A DNA stretch of 64,000 nucleotides from Branchiostoma floridae (lineage: Eukaryota; Chordata; Leptocardii; Amphioxiformes; Branchiostomatidae): assembly GCF_000003815.2 (NCBI RefSeq), contig NC_049984.1, positions 24,399,263 to 24,463,262 on the forward strand, read 5' to 3'. A program made the position numbers and the translations under genes. The notes under the pieces were generated by a model. That model saw only the letters and a program-made list of their open reading frames with translations. It was not told the origin of the DNA and ran no database searches. Of this stretch, positions 35,301-49,700 are shown one piece after another. Position 1 is the first letter of the stretch, and each line of letters starts with the position of its first letter.

Positions 35301-38300
35301 AAACCACCGCGAACATTTCTGCATTTACAGTATCTAGCTTTGGGCTTTGTTTAGGGAGTCCCTTGGATAGGCTGTTAAATGGTCCAGGAGGTACAGTGTC
35401 TGAGGACACTTATTGATTCTAGTGTAAGTGGATCAACATCTGTCTGGATATGCAGCTTGTACTCTTCAGAGTTCAATACAAATTCATAACTTGTATGAAG
35501 CGATTTTTTACTTTTCATAAAACTGTGGTCCCATATCCGTACTCCACTTTCCCATGACAATAGACCAATTTAATTTGTTGGTTCACAGATTTTCAAAACT
35601 TAAAAAAATATGCTTAACTGGAAAAACACCTTAAAAACAAAGCCTGAGGACCTGAGTGTATGCCTCATATTCAAGTTTTCCGACCTCCTAGCATTTATTA
35701 TGATGTCTGCTTGCTATATTTTCACTTTTAAAAAGATCCATGAACCACCAAGTGAATATTGGTGTGTATAAGTTACCTTTATCAACACATGTAAGTTTGG
35801 AAATGAGTGAAGGACTACCTTTATCAACATCTTGTGTGAGTTTGGAATGAGTGAAGGACTGGGAGTGTAAATGTTGCAAATACTGATAGCAAGTTTTCCT
35901 AACACTGGCAAGGACATGCTTCCTTGTGTTTGGTTGGGACCAACAAGGCCATGCAGATGTAGGGACTCGATTAGAGGACACAAATGTAGCTCCTGATATT
36001 CTACAATGATTCAAGGCTGCTTGAATTCTTTTGGGCATACTTACAGGGCTTGAAATACATGTACCACCTGCATAGGTAAAATTGCAGCTTTGCAGGTAAT
36101 TTTGGTGTCTACCTGCACCTAACCTGCACTGGTCCAAGTACTGGGTTTTATACATAAATGTGCTATCATGTAGGTGTACAGTAGAAGCCTGTTAATTGCA
36201 CAACGGATTAACGCACACTTCTGTTAACTGCACGGATTATTAAGCGGCTTCTACTGTATATGGATTGTTGTTAGCTGCATTGACTGTTAGCACCTATAAA
36301 GTATAAAAGAAAAAATAGCAAAATTGGTTCCTGAACAATTTTAGTATGATCCATACTTCCTGAATTCAGAGTGGTGCAGGTAAAATTTGTCTGGTGCAGG
36401 TAATTTTCAATGTTACCTGCACCAGTGCAGATATGCAGAAAAAAGGATTTCGAGCCCTGAAGTAGCATAAGAACACACATGGGTGAAGAGTGGGTGTTTT
36501 TTTTTGGGGGGGGGGAGAAAAGTGCCATAGTATACCAGTAAAATTGATCCAATGAAAAACTGTCTATACATATGAAACAGATAGCAATAGATCTGCATGA
36601 TAGCATCAGCATGCTTGATGATGAGATGCGCATAATCTTGGGGCTTGGATTTTTTCATCCACAAAATTGCAAGTTTCAAGGTCTGTTACCTGTTACCAGA
36701 CTCCAACTGTTGTATGCAAATTACGTATGGAATGTTCTAGATAATCTCCAATCTTACCGTATTGCAATCAGGGTTCTCCCCAGAATTTTTAAATTCTAGT
36801 ACAGTGACTGGCGTAAGAATAGATAACCAAAACCAACGCGCTGAGCTTTCATGAAAATGGGTAATTTTGCAATGACAGAGGGTGTCAAATACTACAAGTA
36901 TGATATATTATAATGATTCCTTTGTTCTGAAGTGGCAAAACGACTATCATTTTCATCATCGCCCATTTGCAAGTTTTTTGCAGACAATACCGCCAGGAAA
37001 AGTGACACTATTTGGCACAAAAATCAGTGAATTTTTATTAATTTTAGCAAAAGTAACCAAGAAAATAGGGAAGAAACTAAATTTCAGAAGTAGTATATGG
37101 GAGCTGAGCTAGGAGTATAGTGGAGGGCCTCCGTTATTTACATCCTCTGGGGAGGACTCTGGTACTATTGAAGGAACTTCTTGATAATTTCTTCGTTCCC
37201 ACACCAAATTGTGTATCAGGAAGTTCACATCTTTGTAGCCCTGGGCCACACAACTTTTGTGCCATCACTGGTACTGATGTGCGTTCAACTACCATACTGA
37301 ATTCTAAACGCTTAGTGCTAAGTAGAGAACTATACATGTACTATTTTTTAAGTCGTTGGCATGACTCGGTCGGGGATTGAACTCATGACCTATATACTGA
37401 CTGCAAGGCGAACACTCAATCCACTTGACCATTGCACTGGTAATTGTAGTCTGTTAAATCTCTGACTGAGCAGTTTGTATTTGTTCAAATTATTTTCCCC
37501 AGTATCTCAACACCATTTAGGAGCAGGCCTTTTAATTTAGTAAGGTGTCAATACTTCCTTGGGCATCATTGTATGGTATCATCTGACCTAGCCATGTTAT
37601 TGGTTCAACTTGGTAGACACACTCAAGCCGGATTTGACTGGATGAAACCAGCTCAGTTTTATTGTACACAACCGGTAGAAAAAAATGCATACAAGGCACG
37701 CAAATCAAGGAAAAAGACATAGCAATTTTCCTTTGCATCTGCCAGAAGGTTTTTATGCACATGTAAAGGAATGAAATTAGCCTATGTTCAGGGGAGGGCC
37801 CAGTGACCTACATTTTAAATGTTTGTTTATTGTCCCATAAATGCTAATTAGACCCCCTGGCAGAGTTTACACATGCAAATTAAAAGATTTCACACAAAAA
37901 AAAGGTGTATATAAATATATTTCTGATACCCATCTCTACCATTCTTGGTACTGAAAAACATTGAGATGTGTGGCCACCCCTAAACCTTAGTGGATGGATA
38001 CAACAATGCATGTCCATCAATTTGATGGATTTATCGTAATGAACACCCAGCACGTTGTCAGTATCTGTCCTGAAATCTAGTGTTATTACACAGGTTTAAT
38101 GAATGGGTTAAGTGTTTCTATGTCAATTACACATACATGGCTCGAAATTCATTTTTGGGATTAGGTGCACTGGTGCACCCAGCTTAAAAAATTGGGTACA
38201 CCAAAAAATTTTGGGGTGCACCACTTAAATTTAAGTAATAACCTAATAATAAAACTTAATTACAAGCTATCAAATTCTTAAAGAAGCACCATGACAGACA

Positions 38301-40661
38301 TTTTTATTATCTTTCTAACACTTAGATGTCAAGAATATGATGTATACGTATACTTTGATATCTTTACATACATAAACCTAAGAATATATCTAGGTGCACC
38401 CTGTGCACCCAGAAAATAATTGGGTGCACAGCTCCAATTCTAGGTGCACCTGGGTATACATGCACCCAGTATTTCGAGCCCTGACATATGACCACATTTG
38501 AGGTGTTCAAAATTCCTTTTTTCCTTGATTTATCGTAGAGTGAAACTTGTTACTGTATAGCTGGTATATTATATGCAAAATGGCAGTTATACTGGATATA
38601 CATTTAAAGATATAAATATCACGAGCAAATGGATTGATATGAAAGCAGTCTATACAATATTCTTAAGGACAAATTAAGTGATAATCAATTCATGAATATA
38701 ATGCAGTATAATTTCTGCACCAAGCTGCCTTTTTCATTTCTTTGATTTTTTCAGATTATTCGCGAAAAATCGTATGCAAATCCCCAGTCCAAAAACCTGG
38801 TCCCGAAGTGGGACTGAACTTTTGACTTTGGGCCTGGAACAACTAGATTTACTAGTAGCAGTATTTTGTCAAACTGGCCCTAAGAAATATTGATAAATGC
38901 TCTAGCAATATTAGAATGGACAGAAGTAGGTCATGCTTATCCAACTGTATGTCCTGAATTGTGTTGTAGAATAATGCTTCATTTATAAATCTCGTTAAGA
39001 ATCTTGATTAAAATATTCCTGCCCGAAGGGACTAAATGGTTTCATCATTCTACTTCAGTACTTGTCTGATTATAAAATATATACTCTTACATGTAAATAC
39101 AGCAGGGCTCAAAATACATTTTTCTGCATACCTACACAAATTTTAACTGCACCACTCTGAATTTAGGAAGTATGGATCATACTAAAATTGTTGAGGAACC
39201 ATTGCTATTTTTTTTTTCTTTTATACCTAATAGGTGGTAACAGTCAATGCAGCTAATACCAATCCACATACACCTACACCGTAGGACATTTATGTATAAA
39301 ACTCAGTACATGGACCAGTGCAGGTTAGGTGCAGGTAGACACCAGAAATACCTGCACGACTCCAACTTTACCTGCACTAACCTGCATATGCAGGTAGTAT
39401 TTCGAGCCCTGTACAGGCATCACTGTCTCTCCTAGTATTACTACAGCTGTCTGTTCCAGGACAGAAACTTGCTTGTGGGAACAGACAAAAATTCTATCCC
39501 ATCAACCAATTAAATCCGATTTTCTTGACATGGATTGGAAATATATCTTTGTAAGCTTAAAATGACAACAAAACATTGGTTTCCAATTGCCATCTGAATA
39601 ATTTTTTTGTTTGTCTTGGAACGTTTCCATCATTCTAAATTCTGTTAATGATCCCTTCTTTTCCCAAATGATGAATAAATGTGTACAGGCCTTGTGCAGT
39701 ACATAGAGGTTATATTTTTACACTATACGCTTTTTTGATTTTATACAGATTTCACAGACTTTGTGGAGCAAAAAAGACTAGAAAGGCTTGTATTTGCTTA
39801 TGAGCAAATTCAGCAATTTCCTCTTCACCCTCCTCCTTAGATTTACAGATGTTGATGAACATGTTTGTGGAACTCTTGTTGTTGTTTTTTCAGGACCAGT
39901 TGACGTTTGGGGACTTCACAACTGGCCTGAGTGCAGAAGAACACAGCCGAGTATGTGGCATCCTCAGGGCACAGTCACCCAACAAGAGAGTGGAGGTACA
40001 GATCATCTGCATAGATTGATTCAAACATACTTCTTTTGTTTGCATTGCTGTTTCCAGATTTTTATTTGATTGATGTTGAATTCTTTTGTTTGAAGACACC
40101 AACTTCTGGCGCATTTTGCATTGAAATATGTGTTTTATTTGGGTGGGTATGACAAGAATAAAAAGCAATAAAGTGTATTCCACACCACCCTCGGTCCCAG
40201 CTCTCTTGTCGGTCTAATTACAGTATTGTATTTTACGTGTACAACAAGAGTGCAGACATAGCTTCGTAGTACTACCTTTTTTGCTCGTACTGTAGGGTTT
40301 CAGTAAAATTGTATACATCTGTTTTGTTTTAATGAAATATTCATTTCTCCCTACCAGTTACCCTGGGAAGAGCAGCGCAGAATCCTTACAGCAGCCGCAC
40401 CTGCGCCCACAGGTATGGTTTTTGTATGAAACCTTATTATTTTTGGTATAAGAAGGTTATGTGTGTGCCTGTGTGTAAGAATGAACTTTATTGCACGACA
40501 TTTGCACATGGTACAAAGTATGGCAACGAATATTACACAAAGTACAAAGATAGGTATAAAGAATAAGTCTTAACATCCTAAATAACATAATGAGGGCTAA
40601 CACAAGTCTTTGATATAAGATAACAATGGAGTTGGGCTAATCATTAATTTCATTATTAAGT

Positions 40662-40710
<49 letters not shown>

Positions 40711-43700
40711 CGTTCATATCTGTGTGTGTGTTTGTGTGTTTGTGATATGTGAAAAGCATAACCCAAGAAGCTGGATGGATCCTTCTTTACAACATTTGGT
40801 AGCTTGGTAAAAGTAAAAAATAAACGCTTTTGATGATAGAACCTCCCTAGCAGCTTCCTAAGATACTGCAACAAAACTCATTTCGAAATCTTGTGTAAGT
40901 TGTAGACGTGCTATGGTCAATGGAATGATCTTTTTATGATAGATAGAATCTAAATAAGAGTATAGAAGAATTTAAGTAAGGGACCAACAATATGTGGCCA
41001 TAACAGTTTTTTTTTAAAGATTTTGATGAGAACTTAATCCCTCTCCCAAAAAAATAAAGCAATTTATTGCGACAATTAAAGATAAGTCCCTATCAAAATT
41101 GAATGGAAAGAAAGTGCAAGCTCTATTGACCTGAAAACATCTCAATGCTATTTGAACACAGTGAATTGATATTTCCTCTAATCCTTAGCACCAGGCCTCA
41201 CATAGACAAGTTTCAAATATAGCAATTTGCCCTCATCTGACCTGGCTTCTATTTCAAAGAAAGTTGACATTTGTATTCATACTAATCATAGCATAGATGG
41301 TTTTGAGGGGGGGATGTGAAGTTTGCAAAAATATCTAGAACTTAAGTATCTTCACAACTACAGTAACTATAAGTTCATTTATTTTCACAGAGAATTAATT
41401 TTTCCATGTAGAAGGCCTGATGAAAAGTAGTACAGTAGTAGAGTCCAATACATTGGAAAGACATATTTAAGGTGTCATTAATTTCCTATTCAATGGGCAA
41501 GTACATGAAAACTAGAAAAGCAACATTTTTGAAAAAAAAATGCAGGATGTGGGCGAAGGGAAAAGAAAGCAAAAATAGCAAGAAAAGAAGCAACAATAAA
41601 GGCAACATTTTCGCGAAAATGCAGCAAAAAGAAAAAAAATTAAAAAACATTATCTGTCCACGGATTCGATCCCGGAGCGTTGGTTTACCACGCGTGAATA
41701 ATACCACTGAGCCAGTGCAACAACATGTTACAAGCACACGTTTTAACAGGTATACAAATGTATTGCGTTGCGTGAACACGTCCGTTCACCGTTGAATTTG
41801 CAAGATTCCAAGGTCCAATTTTCTGAAGATAACGTTTTTGTGTGAAAATTTATCAATCTCGTTCATTCCATGGCGGGCAACTTCTTCCTTGAGCGCCTGT
41901 TTGGTCGTCTCAGCTGCGAAAGTATTGTCAAACTGCATGCAGAATGCCATTTTGTGTCCTGTGCGTTGATTTGTTCAGTTCTGCGTGCACCCGAGACAGT
42001 CCGCGACTTTGTCCCAATCAAAAAGCTGGAAAGGCGGAGTATATGTTGACAGCTTCCATTTTTAGTTCTTTAGAGTTCTGATTGGTTATTATCAATGTCG
42101 ATGCCGATTGTGTTCTGTGCGTTGATAGGTTCACCTCTGACGTAAAACCGAGAAAGTGCGACTGTAAGCCAATCAAAAAGCTTGAAACGTGGAGTGCATG
42201 TTTACAGCTTCCATTTTTTCTGATTTCCGGTTGGAATATCTGTAGAGAATACTAAATGTGTGGCTTCGCCCACATAAATATACTTGCCCGAACAAACTCT
42301 GCTTGAAATTGAAGTAACATTTCTCTATGTATTTTCACTTCCAGTAGTGGAATTCTGTTGGCTCTATTTTTCAGTGTCGACCAATGCTTGATGCTATGAC
42401 CAAGTACATGACTGTATATCAAAATCTCAATCATCGAAAAATCTTGCCTGATACTGTAAGACATGCGGTTGCCCGATCAGCACTTTCACTTGCCCGGGAC
42501 AATCAGGCTAGTGGACTTGTCCAACCCTGTCATGTAGCCAGTTACTGAGTTAGTATTTGGAGCCCTAACACGCGCTGGCTTGCTGGTGGCAGCTCTGAAA
42601 ATAGCCGGCGGTATCCCCAGTCATGTCACCCTAGTGGCAGGTGGAGGGTAGGAAATAGAGCCTGGGTCGGGACATGCCGCTATATTTGTACATGTAGGAA
42701 AGGCACTTGGCAGGATCTCATGGGGATTGAAGTTCACAGGGTCATGGTAAATAACCATGTGGCAGAATTGGCAGCCATAGACTAGAATACAAACGTTCAC
42801 AGCTGTGCCATTTTGTCAGTTGACTTTTCTTTCTTTTTTCTTTTATTGATAAAAATGCCAGTAGAGTAGCAATATACTGTAAATGCATTTAGGTTCGCGG
42901 GGATTTAATTTCGCGGGAAAAAGAACCTTTTGCGGTAACACCATAGACTGCAGTCTAATACCGTAATAGAAAAATGTTGGCGGTGGTTTAAAGTTAGCGC
43001 CGTGAAGTGGTCACCGTGAAAACCGCGAACATTAATCCACCGCGAACATTTCTGCATTTTACAATATAGTCAACAAGAGGGCCCAAACTTACAAAATGTA
43101 TGTCGCTTCCTCCCGACCACTATAGCTATCTATACCAACCAAAAATTGTGACTATGGCTTGTTCAGAACAGGAGATATTCAAATTGTACCAAACATCATA
43201 TTGAAGACAATACCTCCAGGCATTCTCGCATTAACGTCTTTGCAAGCAGATGGACGCACACGCAAATGCTTTACAGAAAACAGAATCTCCATGGAGGAGG
43301 AAATTTTATATATTTGGTACTTTGTAGGGAGTGCTCTTTTATGACAGATTCTATAATTATGTACTTCTGAATCATCATTCTTCCTTCAGAAGGAAGTTGG
43401 GTCAAAGTTGGTAAACTACTCATAAAGCAGACATGAGTATTGTTTATGCTCTATATTTTTAGGGGCTTTGTTTAGTAGCCTGCGTATTGAATTGTTCATT
43501 TGTATCTTGACCTCAATTCTACCATCAATTACTGATGATTAATTGTGTTATCTCTATTCCAGCCATCCCTGAGGTTTCCGCAGTAGAGGACCAAGTTGCC
43601 CACGCGCCCGCTCCAGGCTATGTAGACTCCGCCCCAGCTTCTCTGCGCCAGCCGGATTACGTCCAGATTTCCGCGAGCAACCGCGTGGACTCGTCCTCGG

Positions 43701-46700
43701 AGTCCAGCTACATATCGAGTTCCGACAAACAGGGATATTACCAGAGCCCCACAGACTCTGTTGCCAGCAGCGAATCAGAATCCGTGCAAGGAAAAGACAC
43801 AGTGAAAGACGATAGCAATGGAAACGGGAATAATTTTAACGGAAGCGCCAAGCCAAAGGAGAGGAGAAACAAAAAGAAGCGCCCGCCGAACTATTACAAG
43901 GATCTGGAGGCGGGTGCCGCAGAGACAGTCGTTACAGAGGTTCCCGCGTCGTTGCAGAGACCGGTAGAGAATCACGTGGACGTGAGACCGCAGAGAATAC
44001 CAGAGAGCTCGGGACAGACCGAACCCGTCGGCGCGAGCCATCAATATGTGCCTGTGAAAGACGTAGCGATCAGTAATAATCCCAGCAATGTTAGCGTAAC
44101 CCCCCTCCCAAACGACGTGCCTGCTAGCCCCCTACAGGAACCGCCCAGGACTATTTTGAAAACGATAGGGGAATCCGAGATCAAACACAGACCAAACGTA
44201 GACCCCGTCGTTCCTTCTCCTAGCGTAATGGTCGTTCCAAACGGACCCGTGTCGCCGTTACCCGTGCCAGCAGATGCCGTTAAACCCTCTGCTGTAGACA
44301 CTCCCGAAGTTAGCAGTCATTCGAACCCAGCAGAGGCAATAAAGGAGGAAGAGGCTGGCAGACATGTGTCAAATCCTTCCCAAGATGCACCTGCAGCAGG
44401 AAATTCCCACAATGCAATGGGAGAGAGCCAGGAGGATGCAAAAAGCGTGGAGGCTGTCAATCAAAGCGATGACAGCCAATCGGAGCAGTCTGTAAATAAT
44501 TCAAATCCGCCTGCCGTGTCCTCGCCTCCCCCGACCGTTCCTAAAACATGGGCAGGATTGTTTAAAGGGTCAAGGTACGTTAGACATGTTCTACATTGTG
44601 TAACAGTACCTTCAGCTTGCTAAGGCAGCCATTTGACACTCAATTTGTCTTGGTTCATGGGTTAGGTGGTAGGGAGAATTTTATAAGACAGACTTTAAAG
44701 ACTTAGAGATGTCCTTCACTGTCTATTTTACTGGAGGGCTGTGTTAAGTTTTCTTCATACTTTCGTTATTCTGTTATACTGTAAATGCATTTAATTTTGC
44801 GGTAGCGGGAAAAGGGACTTTTCGCGGTTGTTTTAAGTTCGCGGTGAAGTGGCCACCGCGAAAACTGCGAACATTTATCCACATTAAACCAATTTTCTGC
44901 ATTTACAGTATTTGCAAAAAAAGAAGATTTTATGTTCAAAGATGTGGCTGCTTTTGCCCTCCCTACTAGTAGCTGTGTTATAATTGCTAATTACAATTTC
45001 TAGAATCGTTCTTTTTCTTGGGACTCAAATGGGCAAGAATTAACTCTTAATCAGGCTTTTAGCTAGCAATGCGTACGGGCGTACAATGTACGCCCTTTAA
45101 TAAAAATATCACAAAATGTACGCCCTGTTTTTTGGATGTACGGCTTCTGTACGCCCTTATTTTCCCCCGGAAACTTCGCTCAAAGTTCAAAATTCGCCGA
45201 TTCCGGGCCGAGCGCCGAGCACCGAGCCGCCATTTTGGGTGATTCAAGTCTCGCGCAATCTCGCACCAACTCACATCTCGCGAATCGCGAGAGTCGCACC
45301 CCATTGGCCATTTCGGCGTGACGTAGCGCGCCCGGTCGCCATTATTGGTGGAATATCTGATATCCCCGCTGTTTTCGCGGGAAAAATCACGCAGGAAAGC
45401 GTAAATACTTTGATTTGTTTACGAAAACTCGTCGAATGCCTGAAGTCATTGGTGATAAGTACATGTATAGGATTGTTTTGGAGGGTTTTTTTGCTTGTTT
45501 GTCGGTGGAATGTGGGAAAAACAACAGCTAATGTGACGATGACATACTGGGGAGGGGGGCGGTTTCGGCACTGAATTCGTAGAAAATGTTGAACGGAGGT
45601 CGCGATTTTTTCACGGTAACTTGAGATATTACTTTTGTTGCAGTCTTTATTTTCAAAATATTGCTAAATGGATGCTGTTTGTTGAGAAAATTTCGCTTAA
45701 TTTGCCCTTGGAGCACATCTTTTCTGCTATATATTTTCGATGAATTAAATGTTTGTACACATATTTTTCTGTACTGTGTAAAGTTAACGCTGATGTTACA
45801 GGCTACAAGTAACTTTTCAGTGCATTTATTTTCAGCTATGTTCTTAACAGAGTAGATACACAAAAGAAATATAAGATGTACCTGGCAGTCCTGGCTACAC
45901 TTTCTCGTCTGTTGGTTTGCAGATTTTCTTGTAGACTTCTTTAGCTTGCTGTTGTTATATATGTAACATCACCTTTAGCAGTGAGGTTAATTTACTCTCT
46001 CTGATTGTATGTATTAACTCATGAAACATTATATTGTAAGGAATCAGTGTTATATTACTTGAAAATTACCTCATGTATTCTTTAAGCCATACCCACCTCT
46101 AATCAAGAACACATACCTCCCATTCTCAGGAAAAAAGTAGTAATGCAGCAAAGACAAAAATTTGGCTATATTCCACTTCAAAATGCAGGAAATAGCATTT
46201 CAGAGGCTTTAAATTTAAAAATTTTCCGGGGGAGGATACCCCCGGACCCCCCTACAATGCTCGCGCCTTCGGCGCTCGTCGCGCGGCTCCGCCGCGCAGT
46301 GTAAAACACATTACAGATGTACACCCTAAAAAAAATTCCTAGCTAAAAGCCTGCTCTTAATGCTATCCCATCCAAGCCAAGTCCTGTAATATGTCCATCT
46401 AATACTAGAAAGGCAACATTTGTGTGAAAATGCAGAATGTTTTCCCCAGGGTTGTAGCCAGCCTGAAATCATTTTCTGTCCCCTCGATTTTGAATGGCTT
46501 TGGCACAGCGTTACTAGGGGGTCCGGGGGCATGCTCCCAAGGAATATTTTTCAATCTAGACCCTCTCAAATGCTATTTCCTGCATGTTGAGGGATAAATG
46601 TTACTCACAGAGGACGGAATGGGCAAAATTTTTTTCCGTCCCCAGCTGCAAAATTCCCTGTAGCCTTTTGTCAAGCTACTCTCACACATGTAACATCTCT

Positions 46701-49700
46701 TCTCCCTTCCTATGTTTTAGTAGTCCACAGATGGCCCATAATACTCCTATAGCGTACGTGGCACACGTGGGGAACGACGAATCTGCGCCCGCTACCGGCC
46801 CCACACCGGCCCAAGGCCCCACAGGTGAACCCCAAGCCAAGCTTGCTGAGAAGACGGTCGTGCCGCCAGAGGATGATGACCACATAAGGGGCCTTGGAGG
46901 TTGGTGCTCAAATTTTGTCTAATGTAAATTTTCAAGATGGACGTTATTTGATAAAAGATAACAAAGAAAAAATATTTATATTACCAGTGCTCAACTGTTG
47001 TTGTTGTCTTAAATGCTAATAGGTAGGTATTATAGCCAATTACCAATCAAAAAGGACCAGTTTTGTTATAAGATTACTAAATTTTATGGTCTGATAGTAA
47101 TGTAAATGTTGACATTTTCGCTATGCTTTTATTGACATGGTTTTCTCAGTAAGCTGAGTTCAATGTGAACAGAACACCACTGCAAAAATGGCTGTTTTCC
47201 ATCTTCTGCTTGCCTACCCCAAATGTTTAAACTGCAAAGTTTAACATAAAACTGCTGCAAACGGATTATTTACAGTTTACTAATAGGAATTGTGTGACAT
47301 TGTTTTATTGTTTCCCTGTTCAGAATACCTATTGGAGCCCAAGGTGAGCCACAAACCAGTGGCCCTGCAACCACGTGGACTGGTCAACAAGGGCAACTGG
47401 TGCTACATCAATGCTGTATCCTTCTGTGTACATGTGTCTAGTATGTAGTGTGGATTTAGAAACATATTATAGCTAAGTTGTTGCCCAAAGCTAACGCTAG
47501 TTCACCTTTACTTGCGGGGTAACCTTTATCCATTGTATTTAACACCAGGGTAGTTAAGGATATCAAGTCGGTGGTCTCAAACTGCATTATATTGAAAAAA
47601 AATGCAATTTGAAACAACCGTCCATCAACGTGATATCCCTAAGTATCCTGTTTTTAGGTACAACGGATATAGGTTACCCTGCAAATAAAGGTGAACTAGC
47701 GTTACAAAACAAAAAGTTAAGCAGCTCCGTGGGAGTTTTTGTGAAATTTGCTTTGTTCATTGTGAATTGCTTGCTGATATTGTCCAGGCATTTTCCCACT
47801 GGCTCTCAGTTGGCCACAGACAAGAAAAGCAGGAAATTGAAAACAGCAAGTGAGATAGCCTTTGGTAACCCATCTTGGAACCTTTGACCTAACTTCCTGT
47901 CAGTGTCCCTGATGTGTCTAGCATGTGGAAAACCAAAAATACACTTGAAACACAATACATCCCATTTCACGGAGGTATTAATTTATTGTGAATCTAATAT
48001 TGCAGTGATAATGATATGATATTATTCTCTGTTTTGTTGTATTGGAATCAATGTATATTCTTTAGGAATCAACGTAATCATATGTTATGATTGCTATTAG
48101 CTAGATTTTATTGCTTTTTAATATTATGAATAGATTGCAAATGTACAATATAATGTATCCAACATGAACTAAAAGCAATTCTGCTCCAATGTGTGACAAG
48201 TTGAAGCCTTGACGAACCCCAACAGACCCTCCAGGCCATGGTAGCCTGTCCCCCCATGTACAACCTCATGAAGAACATGCCCCTCCCCTCCTCGCCAAAC
48301 AAGAGGGGCCCCACTGCCACACCCATCTTGGACTGCTTGTGAGTGAAAATAGTACACAGAACTCTTCTTTTACTTTGACAAAGTTAATCTCCAAGCAGAT
48401 CTGGCCAAGGAAACTGCTCGCTGGCTAAACTCCTTCCCCAGCTAATGATACTATCTTATGCCATAGCAAGGTCTGCTTGGAGATTATGTAATTCCCTATT
48501 GTTTATTGTGTTGTCATTTTGTACCGTCAACAAAACCAAAAAGGGAAAAGGGGAACAGAATTTCTTGCTTGTTTCTTCGAAATCGGTTGAAAATAAATGT
48601 GCATAGCTGTCCATAAAATTTACTTGTTGTTGCCAAACATTAAGATTCTAATTAGATAACAAATGCCTGAGAGAAAACTTTGTGAAGATTTAGGCATCCC
48701 CTTTTTTTGGCTGGTGTTTTTTGCACTCTTCCATTAGATTTAGACTCTGCAGTGGATGTCATCCATGAAATTTATGGCCAAAATTGAATGTGAAATCATG
48801 ACACTATTTTTAAAACTTTCATAGTCTGCCATATCTTTGTATATATCTTTGTACTATCTTTGAATTTCATCCTTTTAACTTTCTTTTTTCCTATTGTACA
48901 GGATGGAGTTTACAAGTGAGTTTGGATCCATGCCCAATTCTCAAAAGACCATAGGTTAGTGGAGTTCAACTTCAGTGTGTCTATTAATAGTTTTTCATGT
49001 AACTGCTACGTTATCAATTTGACTTTCCTCTGATACTGTTACAGGGCTCGAAATGCTGTGTGCATATACACTTTTGTGGACCCATAATTCTTTCTTTCTT
49101 TATTGACAATGATACAACTCATTACGCTTTGGGCTGGTAGCGGCAGATCCACAGAGATACAGACGAACATACATCATTCTAATTTTTGATTTTGGGTACA
49201 TCGGTGTACCAAGATATTTGTGTAGGAACAGCATAACTTCAAAGCTTTGTTGCATCTTCGTGAAATGGGATCGGGAAAACAAAGGCCTAGCTTTGTTTTA
49301 TGGTACTGCAGAGGAACTTCCAGTTTTGGTATCTCAATATGCCATATTCTGGACTTTTGGTAGATAGCTCTTGTGTACGATTGTAGCAAGATCAGGTTTT
49401 GAAAAAACACCGCTGTCTGTATTTTTGAAAGAGACTGATGTTAACAAAATGGACCGTTTTTTTCCGCAGCTGGTAAGAAACCTGCCCAGGACTTGAGACC
49501 AGGGAGCCCCTTTGAACCGACCTATGTATACCACATGTTGTCACTTATCAAGTCTACACTGTCTTCCAAGGTGGGCTAACAAGCTGTTTAGGACTACTGT
49601 TAGCTTGCATTTAACATATTCGTATTTTAAAACAGTCTGTGACATAACGTCACAACATTTCTAATTTTAGCAATAGGTGTTATTTGAGGCTGTAGTGTTT

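Larger units (their letters stand above)
32319..44574 (+). other. USP10: USP10 exons 1-4: disordered N-terminal region with G3BP-binding FGDF motif
   Basis: About residues 1-396. FGDF at residues 11-14 (exon 2, LTFGDFTTG) matches the vertebrate YIFGDFSPD site that binds the NTF2-like domain of G3BP. Exon 4 is one long exon of 1012 bp rich in Pro, Ser, Asn and Val. It contains [20 protein letters not shown], matching the vertebrate KKKKRPPGYYSYLKDG segment, and ends with TWAGLFKGS, matching SWASLFHDS. I do not see the vertebrate LNPQAPEF (PAM2-like) sequence. The region is longer than in human and accounts for most of the extra length. Confidence 0.9.
46721..49570 (+). other. USP10: USP10 exons 5-9: linker and catalytic cysteine box
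   Basis: Exon 5 carries a low-complexity linker. Exon 6 reads [19 protein letters not shown] followed by INA; Cys482 is the nucleophile of the USP Cys box (human Cys424). Exon 7 continues [19 protein letters not shown]. Exons 8-9 give LMEFTSEF and [17 protein letters not shown], aligning with vertebrate FEPTYIYRLL. The donor after exon 6 (gct/gtatcc) is weaker than the others, but phases on both sides agree. Confidence 0.93.

Noticed and set aside
37120-37380. 86-codon plus-strand frame as a small gene
   Set aside because: Its end overlaps a tRNA-like repeat, it has no homologous motif, and it lies in a transposon-rich intron.
41655-41722. Functional tRNA gene
   Set aside because: A and B boxes are good, but acceptor and D stems do not pair.
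43775-44301. Antisense open frames opposite USP10 exon 4
   Set aside because: They are shadows of a long real exon with low-complexity composition; no splice or start context supports them.
45116-45574. 152-codon open frame and CpG-rich patch as a separate gene or promoter
   Set aside because: Both lie within the hAT-like element 45052-46353 and the frame has no recognisable domain.
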